Shown here: in pieces, positions 1 through 9,421 of the stretch
How positions within the stretch are numbered: the first letter of the stretch is position 1
Layout: every line of letters begins with the position of its first letter
Assembly (NCBI GenBank): GCA_013288145.1
Contig: JABDCJ010000004.1
Coordinates: 1-64,000 of the forward strand
DNA length: 64,000 bases
Origin: Nitrososphaerota archaeon
GTDB taxonomy: Archaea > Thermoproteota > Nitrososphaeria > Nitrososphaerales > CADDZS01
Direction: 5' to 3'
Translations under genes and position numbers: made by a program
Notes under the pieces: model-generated
Told to the model about the DNA's origin: nothing
Database searches by the model: none
Seen by the model: only the letters and a program-made list of their open reading frames with translations

Positions 1-19
1 CAAAGTAGAATAGATTAAG

Positions 20-70
20 GAGCAATCTTCCTCCGCACTTATTTACAGCGAATTGTGCGGGAGATTGTTC
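20..70. repeat. Imperfect inverted repeat upstream of CDC48
   Basis: Two arms, GAGCAATCT..CGCAC (20-38) and GTGCG..AGATTGTTC (55-70), can fold into a hairpin with a loop of about 16 nt. It may be the terminator of a gene outside the window or a structured leader of the CDC48 mRNA. No T-run follows, so a leader or operator role is equally possible. Confidence 0.4.
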
Positions 71-113
71 TGCACCGTTTTCTCGAGAAAAAAATAGAGG
101 TAGAAACTGAGAA

Positions 114-2327
114 TTGGTAAAGCAACAAAAAGACAAAGATGAAGTCGAAGTAAGAATTGCCGAAGCTCTAACAAGAGACGTAGGCAGAGGCATCGCGAGG
201 GTTGATCCGGATATTGTTTCCAAAATGGGATGGGTCAGCGGCGATGTAATTGAGATTGAAGGTAGAAAAAAGACGTATGCCCTTCTGTGGCAGGGTCCGC
301 AGAGTGATGCAGGACAGGGCTTGATGAGGATCGACGGAGCTACTAGAAACAATGCTGGAATCGGCATTGATGACAAGGTATCGATCCGAAAGACGATATC
401 TGCATACGCAGATGTCATCACGCTAGCTCCAACCGAGCCACTTCGGATCACCGGTGGCGAAGAATATTTAGGGCAGCTGCTTGACGGCAGGGTCGTAGGG
501 AAGGGCGACATGATTTCGATTCAGGTCATGAACCGGAGAATCGATCTCATCGTCACACGAGTTGAACCGGACACCGGGGCAGTCATAGTCGGTGACAACA
601 CTCGAGTTGCAATCAGCGAGGAAGTTGCAAAGCCTCAGCGGAATTTGCCGAGGATCACGTACGAGGACATCGGCGGACTACGAAATGAAGTTACAAAGGT
701 CCGCGAGATGATCGAGCTTCCGATGAAACATCCGGAGCTCTTTGAGCGTCTGGGCATCGAAGCACCAAAGGGAGTACTCCTCCATGGTCCTCCAGGAACT
801 GGAAAGACTCTGCTCGCAAAGGCGGTTGCAAACGAGACGAATGCGCACTTTATCAGCATCTCCGGTCCTGAAATCATGGGCAAATACTACGGAGAAAGTG
901 AAGAGAGGCTTCGCCAGATCTTCGAGGAAGGCCAGAAGAATGCTCCGAGCATCATATTCATCGACGAAGTAGACAGCATCGCGCCAAAGCGTGAGGAAGT
1001 CACGGGTGAAGTCGAAAAACGCGTTGTCGCTCAGCTTCTATCGCTGATGGACGGCATGGAAGCTCGCGGCAAGGTCGTTGTCATCGCGGCAACAAATAGA
1101 CCGGATGCAATTGATCCGGCACTGCGAAGACCTGGGCGATTCGACAGGGAAATCGAGATCGGTGTTCCAGACCAGCCGGGTAGGCTCGAGATTCTGCAAA
1201 TCCACACAAGAGGAATGCCTCTGGAAGACGATGTGGATCTACAAAAACTCGCTTCGTCGTCCCATGGTTTCGTAGGAGCAGACCTCAATGCTCTGGCAAA
1301 AGAAGCTGCGATTCGCTCTCTGAGACGCTTTCTTCCGAGTATTGATTTGGAGAAAAAGTCAGTTCCGGCCGAGACGCTAAAGAAGATCAAAGTGAAAATG
1401 AGCGACTTCCAGGAAGCTCTTACCGAGGTGGAACCTTCTGCCCTAAGAGAAGTACTGGTTGAAGTGCCAAACGTCCACTGGTCCGATGTTGGTGGTCTTC
1501 CTTCGGTAAAGAGAGATCTGGAAGAGTCTGTCGAGTGGCCTATCAAGTACCGAGATGTGTTCGATTACGCAAAGACACGGCCCCCGAAGGGAATTCTCCT
1601 CTACGGACCCCCGGGGACTGGAAAGACCCTGCTCGCAAAAGCAGTTGCCAATGAAAGCGAGGCAAATTTCATCAGCATCAAGGGTCCCGAGCTGCTATCA
1701 AAGTGGGTCGGAGAATCCGAGCGTGGAGTGCGCGAGATCTTCCACAAGGCAAGGCTCGCAGCGCCGTGCATCATTTTCATGGACGAGATCGACTCCTTGA
1801 TTCCGACGAGGGGAGGAGGCTTCGGCGATAACCAGGTGACGGAGCGGGTAATCAGCCAGGTGCTCACTGAGCTGGACGGGCTGGAAGATCTGCGTGATGT
1901 CGTCATAATCGGCGCAACTAACAGACCCGACATGATCGACCAGGCTCTCTTGAGACCTGGAAGGTTCGACAAACTCCTCTACGTACCGAACCCAGACCTT
2001 GAAGCAAGGAAAGAGATCTTCAAAATCCACATCAAAGACCGTCCGCTTGGTAAGGACATCAACGTGGATGATCTCGCAAAGAGGACTGACGGATACAGCG
2101 GTGCTGACATTGAGGCAGTCGTTGATACCGCGGCGATGCTGGCAATCCGCGCTTACGTCGACAAGTACCGTGGAAGCGACGTGCTAAAGGCGAAGCTGAA
2201 GGAGCTCGAAATCTCGAAGAAGGACTTTGATGAATCGATGTCGAAGGTAAAGCCTTACTCAAAGTCTGATCTCGGGCGAAGACAGCTTTCACCACTTGAA
2301 AGCTCCGGAATGAGTCCGATTGGTTAG
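114..2327 (+). CDS. cdc48: CDC48/VCP-type AAA+ ATPase (copy 1)
   Basis: Hexameric double-ring unfoldase that extracts and unfolds proteins in the cytoplasm. The 737 aa show the full family layout: an N-terminal double-psi barrel/CDC48_2 domain (about 1-190), D1 with Walker A GPPGTGKT near 225 and Walker B FIDEVDS, and D2 with GPPGTGKT near 498 and FMDEIDS, each followed by an arginine-finger region. The start is TTG at 114, preceded by GAGG about 14 nt upstream. The C-terminus ends SPIG, without the hydrophobic-Tyr-X tail used to dock on the 20S proteasome, unlike the second copy at 37521. A PAC2 protein lies convergent downstream, and a hairpin terminator follows. Confidence 0.95.
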   Translation: MVKQQKDKDEVEVRIAEALTRDVGRGIARVDPDIVSKMGWVSGDVIEIEGRKKTYALLWQGPQSDAGQGLMRIDGATRNNAGIGIDDKVSIRKTISAYADVITLAPTEPLRITGGEEYLGQLLDGRVVGKGDMISIQVMNRRIDLIVTRVEPDTGAVIVGDNTRVAISEEVAKPQRNLPRITYEDIGGLRNEVTKVREMIELPMKHPELFERLGIEAPKGVLLHGPPGTGKTLLAKAVANETNAHFISISGPEIMGKYYGESEERLRQIFEEGQKNAPSIIFIDEVDSIAPKREEVTGEVEKRVVAQLLSLMDGMEARGKVVVIAATNRPDAIDPALRRPGRFDREIEIGVPDQPGRLEILQIHTRGMPLEDDVDLQKLASSSHGFVGADLNALAKEAAIRSLRRFLPSIDLEKKSVPAETLKKIKVKMSDFQEALTEVEPSALREVLVEVPNVHWSDVGGLPSVKRDLEESVEWPIKYRDVFDYAKTRPPKGILLYGPPGTGKTLLAKAVANESEANFISIKGPELLSKWVGESERGVREIFHKARLAAPCIIFMDEIDSLIPTRGGGFGDNQVTERVISQVLTELDGLEDLRDVVIIGATNRPDMIDQALLRPGRFDKLLYVPNPDLEARKEIFKIHIKDRPLGKDINVDDLAKRTDGYSGADIEAVVDTAAMLAIRAYVDKYRGSDVLKAKLKELEISKKDFDESMSKVKPYSKSDLGRRQLSPLESSGMSPIG

Positions 2328-2343
2328 GGCAATACTAGCCAAA

Positions 2344-2372
2344 GAGAGGGTTTACCCCTCTCGTTCCTTCTG
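2344..2372 (+). terminator. Hairpin plus T-tract terminator of cdc48 copy 1
   Basis: GAGAGGG (2344-2350), a 5-nt loop and CCCTCTC (2356-2362) form a perfect 7-bp stem, followed by a pyrimidine/T-rich tract. It lies 17 nt after the CDC48 stop codon. Confidence 0.6.
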
Positions 2373-2402
2373 TTTTTCTTCAATTGCTTAGGGCGTATTC
2401 TA

Positions 2403-3209
2403 CTATCGGTAGATATCTTCGCCCTGCGGAGCGCGCCTTGTTCCAGAAATCTCTCCGTCCTCGTCTACTTCCAGTCCTTCAATTTCCGCCTTTTGAATCG
2501 CCTCGGCTAATTCTTTTGATTGTGCGACGAGGTCAGTAGTGTCTACGTGAAGCTGAATCAGTCTCGATAAGACATCAAAGATCGCGATCAGGGACTTTGG
2601 GTGGGGGATTGGCTCGCCGTGATCCACTGAGAGCTTGTAGCCTCTGATCCCGTGTAGTTTAGACAGAGGTACTATAACGTTAGCAAAGTAAAACGCTGAC
2701 TCGCTTTTCACAATGGTCGCGCCGGCGTCCTGAAGTTTAGAAGCCCCTATTTCGTCAGAAGAGAAACCCAGAACCTTGGGAGCTTCCGTCGGGGATAGAA
2801 CCGGCTGCGACCATCTTGCCCCGATGGAGATCAGCTCAGCTACTCCGAGCTTTTGAGCGTAATCAAGTACGGTCTGACCGTATTCGTACTCGCTTTCCAG
2901 AGGCGAAGAGTGCCCGGCAAATAACAGGTAATCCCTCGATTTCCCCGAATGTAAGTAAAAATTGTTCGAGAGCATGCTCGAAATTCCAGATCTTGAAATC
3001 CTGATCTCGGGCGACATTGCAGACGAGTACAGACTCGCGATTTGCTTGAATTCGAGTTTTTTCAATAGATATTTCCCCAGCTCCCGAGCCTGCGAGTAAA
3101 GCAAGCGGTACTGAGGGTTCGCGGTAGAGACCGATACAAGGAGAACTGGATCGCGCAAGCCACTCTGTTCAGAGATGATTTCGAGTCTTTTCCACATTTT
3201 CCTGCTCAC
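2403..3209 (-). CDS. PAC2 family protein (proteasome assembly chaperone-like)
   Basis: 268 aa matching the archaeal PAC2/DUF75 family, related to eukaryotic proteasome-assembling chaperones. The sequence contains the characteristic ...LLFAGHSSP... and ...GVAELISIGARW... segments at about 95-150 and a helical acidic C-terminal part (about 225-268). It is convergent with CDC48 copy 1, which fits a protein quality-control neighbourhood. Archaeal PAC2 members have no firmly established biochemical role, so assembly of the proteasome is inference from the family. Confidence 0.8.
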   Translation of the reverse strand: MSRKMWKRLEIISEQSGLRDPVLLVSVSTANPQYRLLYSQARELGKYLLKKLEFKQIASLYSSAMSPEIRISRSGISSMLSNNFYLHSGKSRDYLLFAGHSSPLESEYEYGQTVLDYAQKLGVAELISIGARWSQPVLSPTEAPKVLGFSSDEIGASKLQDAGATIVKSESAFYFANVIVPLSKLHGIRGYKLSVDHGEPIPHPKSLIAIFDVLSRLIQLHVDTTDLVAQSKELAEAIQKAEIEGLEVDEDGEISGTRRAPQGEDIYR

Positions 3210-3363
3210 TCCAACAAGATCCTATAATTGCGGGCAGCTTAGCCTATATCAATTTGGCCCAAAGCGCTTTTTGCGAGGATGGGGGGCCCATGTATCTCGG
3301 GAATAAATCGATGAATATTGCTTTTATCCAAATTCTTTCGAACCTCTACTAGAAATCTCCCAA

Positions 3364-3501
3364 ATGACTGAAGAGTTGCACTGTCCTTGCTGTGGCGGTC
3401 TTATGGTTGAAGAGTCGAGAAAGGCGAGGTCAGTGACTGTTAGATGCACGGTCTGCCGGGTCAGCGATGTCAGATTGATCTACAACGATTCAAATGTTTG
3501 A
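3364..3501 (+). CDS. Small zinc-ribbon protein, 45 aa
   Basis: ATG at 3364 to TGA at 3501. The peptide has two C-x2-C knuckles (C7-P-C-C10 and C28-T-V-C31) separated by a basic stretch, a classic single zinc ribbon. A TATA-like TTTATCC lies about 40 nt upstream. Size and spacing resemble Elf1-like or generic archaeal zinc-ribbon proteins; the exact role is unknown. Confidence 0.6.
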   Translation: MTEELHCPCCGGLMVEESRKARSVTVRCTVCRVSDVRLIYNDSNV

Positions 3502-3593
3502 TATTTAGTGCAATGCCGTTCTTCAAGAGAGAACGGGCGTTCTGAAAATATCTTTGAAATAAAACCGCTCTGTAAACTTGCAATGGAAATAGC

Positions 3594-4910
3594 ATGAAAC
3601 TGGGGTTTGCAAGGCGTCCCTCGATCAGGATTTTTCTTGTTGCCATAGTTCTAATCGTAGCCATAGGTGCAGCCGTCGGCATCATGAACTTTGGCTCAAC
3701 TATGACCTCAAGCACAACTCAAGACTTTGCAAATGGAGCCGTCAATGGGCCAGCCGGCAGTGGAGCTCTACCTTATGGCGTTACCGATTCTTCCAATAGC
3801 GGGAACTCTGCTCCCACGAACCAACCTGTTACGCAGAGTAATGCCGGAGGTACGGTTACGACCCTGACCGAGTCTTCTGTCGCTGCAACAAGCTCCTCGT
3901 CTTCCTTCCTGCCCTATACAAACTCCGGGAATTCAAGCGGAAGCGGCGGCAATATTCAGCCGCAGGCGAACTCGCCCCAAATCCAGAAATCGAACCAGAG
4001 CGGTTTTATCGAATTTTTCAGTAACATGACCATTCAGGTGATTTCGACGCAATCTGCATTGAGTAGGGCGACCGCAGTTGCGTACAGTCTCGGGGGTTAT
4101 CTCGCATTTTCCTCATACAGCAACATTAGCTCAATTGCAGTTCTCCGGGTTCCAGCTGCAAATTACGTCACTGCACTTTCACAAATCGAGGGACTCGGAA
4201 ACTTGACCGGATTCTCTTCAAACTCTAATGACGTTTCAATTCAATACACGGATCTCAATGCAACGCTCCAATCGCTACTTACTGAGCAGGCGTCTCTTCT
4301 GAAGCTCGTGAATTCTTCCACCTCACTGAATACTACTCTCTTGCTCGAATCGCAGATACAAAGTGTCGACTCTCACATCAACGAGATACAGAGCGAGATT
4401 TTGCAGACCAGGCTTTTGATAACATACTCAACTATTACGACGACGTTCAATGCCAGAATATCCGGTCCGACGCCGGCACCGTTAAAGATGAAGCTCACGG
4501 CAACACCGACCTCGGGCTTGAATCCACTTTCAGTTACATTCAATGCAATTGTAGCCGGTGGAAGCCAGCCTTACATCATCAACTATGACTTTGGCGATGG
4601 TTCGAACTACCAGGGTCAGAGTGTAATCCATACGTTTACTAGCTCCGGCACTTTCAACGTGACCGTTACGGCAACAGATGCATCCGGAAATGCAATTTTG
4701 AATTTCACAACGATTCACGTAAAATCTCCGCCAGTAGCTGCCGGGTTTTCAAGTTTCGGAAGCTATGCGCTCGGACTGCTCGTAAGTGTCGTTGAGGGGA
4801 TCATCGAAGTTGCGGTTGTCCTACTGCCGATAGCTCTTGTCGTGACTGCAATTGTTCTCCCGTTCAGAAATAGACTGCGGGCCACGAGCAAGAGCGAAGT
4901 CAAGAGCTGA
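3594..4910 (+). CDS. Membrane-anchored DUF4349 protein with PKD domain
   Basis: 438 aa. An N-terminal membrane segment (about 13-32) is followed by a long Ser/Thr/Asn-rich linker, then a DUF4349-like domain (about 135-285; pattern S-R-A-x9-GGYLAFSSYS...LRVPAANY...YTDLNATL...QTRLLITYSTIT). A PKD/immunoglobulin-like domain follows (about 296-374, with DFGDG and HTF motifs), then a C-terminal membrane segment (about 390-420) and a basic tail. It is probably a cell-surface protein held by both ends. DUF4349 proteins occur as surface or anti-sigma-associated proteins; ligand unknown. Confidence 0.8.
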   Translation: MKLGFARRPSIRIFLVAIVLIVAIGAAVGIMNFGSTMTSSTTQDFANGAVNGPAGSGALPYGVTDSSNSGNSAPTNQPVTQSNAGGTVTTLTESSVAATSSSSSFLPYTNSGNSSGSGGNIQPQANSPQIQKSNQSGFIEFFSNMTIQVISTQSALSRATAVAYSLGGYLAFSSYSNISSIAVLRVPAANYVTALSQIEGLGNLTGFSSNSNDVSIQYTDLNATLQSLLTEQASLLKLVNSSTSLNTTLLLESQIQSVDSHINEIQSEILQTRLLITYSTITTTFNARISGPTPAPLKMKLTATPTSGLNPLSVTFNAIVAGGSQPYIINYDFGDGSNYQGQSVIHTFTSSGTFNVTVTATDASGNAILNFTTIHVKSPPVAAGFSSFGSYALGLLVSVVEGIIEVAVVLLPIALVVTAIVLPFRNRLRATSKSEVKS

Positions 4911-5058
4911 ACTATCCGTATTGCTTCAACTGCAATTGTTTTCTCGGAAAAATTCCGGTACGTTTTCGTAAAAATCCTATAAAGCAGACCGGCCGGGGTT
5001 TGTTCCTTAACGTAACTCAAAATAAGCCGTCTTCAAAAGCAGGTGTCATTCTTCACAA

Positions 5059-6051
5059 ATGCCAAAGTGTCCAAAATGTGGGAGAAAGTTCAACTCCCTT
5101 CAGGCTCTAAGGAGCCACTTTAACGCAGTTCATCCCAATGAAAGGTTTGTCGCGCCGAGGTCTACCTCTTCCAGAAATTTGATGCTCGCTCTCGTCATAG
5201 TAATAATTGTCGTGGGCAGCGTTGTCGGTGGTCTGATTTACGTCTCGTCGAAGGGCCCGATTTCGGCCACTACAGAAACCGGGTTGCTTCGGAGTCCCAT
5301 TTCGTTTGCACTTTACCAGAACCTTACCGGAGTTTCCTTCTCTACGCTGTCAGCGGTCGGCAATGGCGCCAGCGACGTCACTCCACCCACGACGATATCT
5401 TCCTCACCCCTGGTGAACGGAACGAAGCCCGAGATCTTGTATATCGGGGCAGAGTTTTGCCCCTACTGCGCTGCGGAGAGATGGTCTCTCGTGGTTGCCC
5501 TCTCTAAATTCGGCAACTTTTCAAATCTGGAGTACATGCAGTCAGCAGTAGATGACGGAAACATCGCCACGCTATCTTTCCTCAATTCAAACTATTCGAG
5601 CAAGTACGTTTCTTTCGTATCGGTTGAAAACCAGGATCGAAATCACGCCACGCTCCAGGTTCCAAATGGTCAGGAGGAAGCGCTGTGGCAGGAGTTTAAT
5701 CCTAATTCGTACCCATTCGTTGACATTGGAGGACAGTACGTACTCAAAACCTCGCAGTTTACTTTCACGGATCTATCAAACTTGAACTGGACACAAATCG
5801 GTTCGCAGCTGAATAATCCGTCCAGTCCGACCGCAAAGGCTATCGATGGTGCAGCCAACAGCCTGATTTCCATTATTTGCAATCTCACAAAGCAGAACCC
5901 TTCCAGTGTTTGTAGCCAAACTTACCTGAGCACGATCACCGTCGCTTACACCATGCCCTCGTCTGCGAGCTCGCCTCCCATGATTGCAATAACTGCGTCC
6001 TGGGCCGGAGAAACTGCACCGATGATGAAAGTTGCAAAACCTGCTTTCTAA
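5059..6051 (+). CDS. Zinc-finger/TM/DUF929 thioredoxin-like protein
   Basis: 330 aa. The N-terminus is a C2H2 zinc finger (C4, C7, H20, H25), followed by one membrane span (about 43-65) and a DUF929 domain outside the membrane with thioredoxin-like motif C134-P-Y-C137. DUF929 proteins of archaea are linked to extracytoplasmic disulfide chemistry. The 3' end overlaps the VKOR gene by 20 nt, so the two are co-translated; VKOR is the expected electron partner. A TATA box CTATAAAG lies near 4976. The cytoplasmic zinc finger fused to an external redox domain is unusual. Confidence 0.85.
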   Translation: MPKCPKCGRKFNSLQALRSHFNAVHPNERFVAPRSTSSRNLMLALVIVIIVVGSVVGGLIYVSSKGPISATTETGLLRSPISFALYQNLTGVSFSTLSAVGNGASDVTPPTTISSSPLVNGTKPEILYIGAEFCPYCAAERWSLVVALSKFGNFSNLEYMQSAVDDGNIATLSFLNSNYSSKYVSFVSVENQDRNHATLQVPNGQEEALWQEFNPNSYPFVDIGGQYVLKTSQFTFTDLSNLNWTQIGSQLNNPSSPTAKAIDGAANSLISIICNLTKQNPSSVCSQTYLSTITVAYTMPSSASSPPMIAITASWAGETAPMMKVAKPAF

Positions 6052-6451
6052 AATCTTCATCGCGCTGTCAATCTTGGGAATCGCCGACGCGATTCTTACA
6101 GCTTTGGAGTATACGGGCAGCGGTTTAGGGCACTGTACGATAAATCAGGTTGTGAATTGTCAAACTGTAATTTCAAGCGGTCACACTTCGATCGCTGGCA
6201 TCCCGTTCTGGGTTGCTGGAGTGATCTGGTTTCCGCTACTTCTCATTCTCGGGCTGGTTCTATCGAAAGGAGGCACTTGGAGGTTGAGAGGAGAAATTCT
6301 ATTACCTGTACTGATGATAGGAAATCTGTTTACTGTTTATCTGTGGTACCTTGAACTTGGGGTAATTGGCGCGATATGCCCGTACTGCGTTTCTCTCTAC
6401 ATCATCAACTATGCCTTGACCGCGCTGGTTATTTTCGATCTAATTTCCTGA
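6032..6451 (+). CDS. Vitamin K epoxide reductase (VKOR) family protein
   Basis: 139-aa, four-helix membrane protein that re-oxidises thiol oxidases by passing electrons to quinone. Visible catalytic cysteines are the loop pair C35 and C43 and the active-site C116-P-Y-C119. It overlaps the DUF929 gene, giving a complete disulfide-forming module. After the TGA stop another frame stays open for 30 codons (6448-6540, starting CTG); this could be a small overlapping peptide or a frameshifted tail. Confidence 0.9.
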   Translation: MQNLLSKIFIALSILGIADAILTALEYTGSGLGHCTINQVVNCQTVISSGHTSIAGIPFWVAGVIWFPLLLILGLVLSKGGTWRLRGEILLPVLMIGNLFTVYLWYLELGVIGAICPYCVSLYIINYALTALVIFDLIS

Positions 6452-6622
6452 AGGATTTAGTTCCAGATTATAGACAAAGCTCAATTGTTTCTGTCGATGA
6501 AATGAAGTCCTATATCAGGAACGGAACGCGCGAAAGTTAGTGACAAAGCTTCCTTCAGTTTCTTTCTTCCAGTCTGCTACTCCTGAAACTATATGCAAAG
6601 GAGTACTTTTCCTCATTGAGAT

Positions 6623-6802
6623 ATGAGGGAATATTCGGAATCAGAGTTAGAGAAATTCGGTATTTTTTTGCTAGCATATTATTTTGAAAAGGAGAATGAA
6701 AAAGAGTATGAGAACAAACCACTAAGAGAAATGGTTCAGGAAGCAACGAAAGCTTGGCTTCATGAGGAAGAAAAACAAAAAGAGGAATTGCGCAAGCGTT
6801 AA
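6623..6802 (+). CDS. Small hypothetical protein, 59 aa
   Basis: ATG at 6623 (in-frame TGA two codons upstream) to TAA at 6802. The product is highly charged with a predicted amphipathic helix, rich in Glu and Lys (…KENEKEYENK…EEEKQKEELRKR). It lies just before the remnant of an IS and may belong to that older element. No family recognised. Confidence 0.4.
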   Translation: MREYSESELEKFGIFLLAYYFEKENEKEYENKPLREMVQEATKAWLHEEEKQKEELRKR

Positions 6803-6839
6803 CTCATGAAAGGCCTCGTCGCGGAAAAGAAACAATTTG

Positions 6840-6932
6840 GCTAAAGACGGTTTGTTGGAACAAAAACCCCATATGTACAAAGGTGAAACAGTCAGAATTT
6901 TGTCTGCCATGTCATAGAATTGGAACAGAACC
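6840..6932 (+). pseudogene. Remnant of an inverted IS end with transposase C-terminus
   Basis: Bases 6907-6932 are the reverse complement of the left end of the neighbouring IS (6941-6966) at 23 of 26 positions. The frame ending TAG at 6917 gives a tail (…YKGETVRILSAMS) resembling the transposase C-terminus (…SKRETQRKSGAVS). The rest of this older IS copy has been lost or has diverged. Confidence 0.55.
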
Positions 6933-6955
6933 AGATGGGAGGTTCTGTTGCAATT

Positions 6956-8125
6956 CTAGGACACGGCTCCGGATTTTCTTTGTGTTTCACGTTTGGACAT
7001 AGCGGCATTTTGAATCAAAGTCAGAAACTTGTCAGCTCCCTCGACTTTAACACCGGAAGCTTCCGCCGGAGTCTTACCGTTCAAACTCTCATGTGGTCTT
7101 ACAAAATTGTGGTAGATCTGTAGTCCGGGAAGAATAGGCGTGTTCTCTACTTTTAGTCCTCTCATGGTTTTTTCTCTATCCCTAATCTCTCCGTTCATGC
7201 GTTCCATTTTGTTGTTGTGTCTCTCACCATCTAGAGCGATTTCTGAAATGTGCCTTGTCATTTCCGGAGAGAATTCTCTTTTGTATGCTGTGTGGAAATT
7301 CGGAGCTCCATCGCTGATCAAAGTTCTCGGTTCAATTCCCGCTAGTTCTCTAGCTTCCCGGAACATCGGTCGTACATCGCTCTCCCCTTCGTGATCTGCT
7401 ACTTGTTGAGCAATCCAAAAACGAGTTTGATCATCCATCATTGAGAACAGGTATTTCATATCGCCTTTGACTTTGAAATAGAGCTCGTCAGTTCTCCATG
7501 TTGGAGAGGCATTGAAACCGATACTTTCAACGTAACCTTTCATTAGTTTAACGAATTTTCCAATCCACCGGAAGATAGTAGAGTACCCGACATTAACTCC
7601 CTGAAGTATAAGGAAATTCTGTGTATTCCTCAAACTCTCTCCGGAAAAGTAGAGCTGGAGAGCTTGTGTTACTGCTTGTGGACTAGCGTGTAATTTCTCG
7701 AAACCGAGATTGAATGAGAACCTTTTCCCGCACACTTTACACGAGTACCTTTGTAAATCGTCGTACTTGTTGTGGGTTAGTCCATGCTTTACAACGTTTT
7801 CAGAATTACATTTAGGACAAACCAATTTTCCGATTGGTGAAATGACTTTTCTGATTGCTTGTCCTTTTGCTACTTCTAATCTTAATTTGCTAGAGAATTC
7901 AACAGCGAATATGTGCTTGCATTTCTTATCCCGCCAAACGTGATCAGGACAAGAACATCTCCAACCTGATTCAGTTTTGATAACCTGATAGTATTCATTC
8001 CGGGTTTGAGACTTTACCGAATAGAGATCGTGTTCTAGTCTTGCGATTTCTCCGATTAGAGAAATTTCTCTACCGCGTACTTCTCTCATGTTGATTTGTT
8101 CTCCGGAATTGTTAGTGCTGGACAT
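6956..8125 (-). CDS. DDE transposase with SWIM zinc finger, IS6-like
   Basis: 389 aa. An N-terminal SWIM-type finger (C57-x-C59...C69-x-H71) is followed by a zinc ribbon (C103-x2-C106...C129-x2-C132), an HTH region and a DDE catalytic core with D213, D272 and E308; the 35-residue D-E spacing matches IS6-type enzymes. It catalyses replicative transposition of the surrounding element. It is full length and uninterrupted, so possibly active. Expression is divergent from the RHH gene across a shared operator-like region. Confidence 0.9.
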   Translation of the reverse strand: MSSTNNSGEQINMREVRGREISLIGEIARLEHDLYSVKSQTRNEYYQVIKTESGWRCSCPDHVWRDKKCKHIFAVEFSSKLRLEVAKGQAIRKVISPIGKLVCPKCNSENVVKHGLTHNKYDDLQRYSCKVCGKRFSFNLGFEKLHASPQAVTQALQLYFSGESLRNTQNFLILQGVNVGYSTIFRWIGKFVKLMKGYVESIGFNASPTWRTDELYFKVKGDMKYLFSMMDDQTRFWIAQQVADHEGESDVRPMFREARELAGIEPRTLISDGAPNFHTAYKREFSPEMTRHISEIALDGERHNNKMERMNGEIRDREKTMRGLKVENTPILPGLQIYHNFVRPHESLNGKTPAEASGVKVEGADKFLTLIQNAAMSKRETQRKSGAVS

Positions 8126-8155
8126 ATTCCATTAACTACCGATTGGTATATTCCA

Positions 8156-8183
8156 ATACCTATATTAAGGTTGTTATAGGTAT
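8156..8183. promoter_or_regulatory. Inverted repeat operator candidate between transposase and RHH gene
   Basis: ATACCTAT (8156-8163) and ATAGGTAT (8176-8183) form an 8-bp inverted repeat with a 12-bp spacer in the divergent promoter region. An outer pair, CCATTA..TACC and GGTA..TAATGG, encloses it. RHH proteins usually bind such repeats in front of their own gene, so autoregulation and control of transposition are inferred. Confidence 0.45.
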
Positions 8184-8212
8184 CTAATGGTAGTGAAACA
8201 TGTAGTTTGGCT

Positions 8213-8359
8213 ATGCAAAAAGTCATGGTCTCAATATCGGACGAAATGATGAAAGCTTTAGAACAGGAGCGAAAAGCTCGCAAACTCGAAACGGTTCCGG
8301 AGACCGTAAGGTCGGTACTCGGAGAATATTTCAAACAAAAAGCGATTGAGGAAAAGTAG
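8213..8359 (+). CDS. Ribbon-helix-helix DNA-binding protein, 48 aa
   Basis: ATG at 8213, TAG at 8357-8359. The start MQKVMVSISDEMMKALEQE fits the RHH/CopG pattern: a short beta strand (KVMVSIS), helix 1 (DEMMKALEQERK) and helix 2 (ETVRSVLGEYFKQKA). It is probably a dimeric repressor of the IS genes. It is followed after 6 nt by the membrane-protein gene, so the two form an operon inside the IS. Confidence 0.65.
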   Translation: MQKVMVSISDEMMKALEQERKARKLETVPETVRSVLGEYFKQKAIEEK

Positions 8360-8365
8360 GACTCA

Positions 8366-9421
8366 TTGAAGAGAAAATATGCTCTCGCATTTGAAACTGC
8401 ACTATTAATTGCAGTCTTAGTTGCCTCGGCATTATTGACTCTTTCAGGATCCATTGATATTTCATTCATCGTAATTTTTCCGGCTATCGCTCTTGGAACA
8501 CTCCTAACGATCAACGTAATTGGGAAAAAGAGATGGTGGACTAGAAAGAGGAAAATCAACTATGCGCTTTTGGTCGCTTTCATAGTTTGGCTCGCGATAA
8601 GTACCTCTATTCCTTTGACAGTTTACGGTTCTGCATTTTTCCAAGTTGTTTTCAATACTGCTAACGCTAATATCCCGTACACCTATCAGCTTCCCGGAGA
8701 ACAGAAAATCACCTATGATGCAAATTGGATTTTGCTGACTCCCGGATTTCCAAGTGTAGATAATCCGATACAATTTACCTTGCTTATCACAAATGTCAGC
8801 GTCAATGAGACGTACTTCATGGCTAACTATGGTTGCCTGAATTTTCTGAACGGTACTACTCCGGGAAATCTCGGAAACAATCCTTACTGCTTGCAACCGA
8901 TCAACATTGACGGAGCACCAGTTCTCTATAAGATCACTCTTGGGAGCGTTGGGTTCACTCAGCCGGGGCCGACTTGGTTCTTTCTCTACCCGGAACCACC
9001 CAAGAGCAATCCTCAAGCTAAATTTCAGGAAGATGTTTCGGTTTTCAAACAATTTGATGGTCAAACTCCATTTGTAACGGTCGGCCCTCAATCAGATACT
9101 TTATCTCTAGAGCTGAACGAATTTGCTGCAAAACTAGCTGTCACTCTGGGCTCTTTCAGTATCTTGCTCTTGCAACCCTTGATCGAAGGACTTCTCCTTC
9201 GGAACAAAGAGAATCAACAAAGTACCACCATACGCTACCAAGAACCCAGTAGTACTCCAAATCTGGCCAAAGACGATCCCCAGAAACATAATCAAAATCC
9301 CGGCGCAAATCAAGGAAAGGCTAAACATCGCCATCGGCATCGAATAATCTTCTTCGGTAGGAGTTTCCGGACTGTGTTCCATCTAGCAGGCCGCTCTCCC
9401 TCGTTCCTGAACGCCGGATAG
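8366..9421 (+). CDS. IS passenger membrane protein
   Basis: 351 aa from TTG at 8366. Membrane segments lie at about 8-27, 32-50 and 66-88, followed by an external Asn/Gly/Pro-rich domain (about 90-250) with glycosylation-type N-x-T/S sites, a last span near 252-272 and a hydrophilic tail. No family recognised. The last ~80 codons overlap an antisense open frame (9134-9382) that also looks like a real membrane protein, so the true 3' end is uncertain. It lies within the IS. Confidence 0.6.
   Translation: MKRKYALAFETALLIAVLVASALLTLSGSIDISFIVIFPAIALGTLLTINVIGKKRWWTRKRKINYALLVAFIVWLAISTSIPLTVYGSAFFQVVFNTANANIPYTYQLPGEQKITYDANWILLTPGFPSVDNPIQFTLLITNVSVNETYFMANYGCLNFLNGTTPGNLGNNPYCLQPINIDGAPVLYKITLGSVGFTQPGPTWFFLYPEPPKSNPQAKFQEDVSVFKQFDGQTPFVTVGPQSDTLSLELNEFAAKLAVTLGSFSILLLQPLIEGLLLRNKENQQSTTIRYQEPSSTPNLAKDDPQKHNQNPGANQGKAKHRHRHRIIFFGRSFRTVFHLAGRSPSFLNAG
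9134..9382 (-). CDS. Small two-span membrane protein, antisense to the passenger gene
   Basis: 82 aa with an acidic N-terminus (MEHSPETPTEEDYS), two hydrophobic spans (about 17-37 and 43-62) and a charged C-terminus. GAGGGAG lies upstream of the ATG as a plausible ribosome site. The composition is more protein-like than the overlapping plus-strand tail. Function unknown; it lies within the IS. Confidence 0.45.
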   Translation of the reverse strand: MEHSPETPTEEDYSMPMAMFSLSLICAGILIMFLGIVFGQIWSTTGFLVAYGGTLLILFVPKEKSFDQGLQEQDTERAQSDS

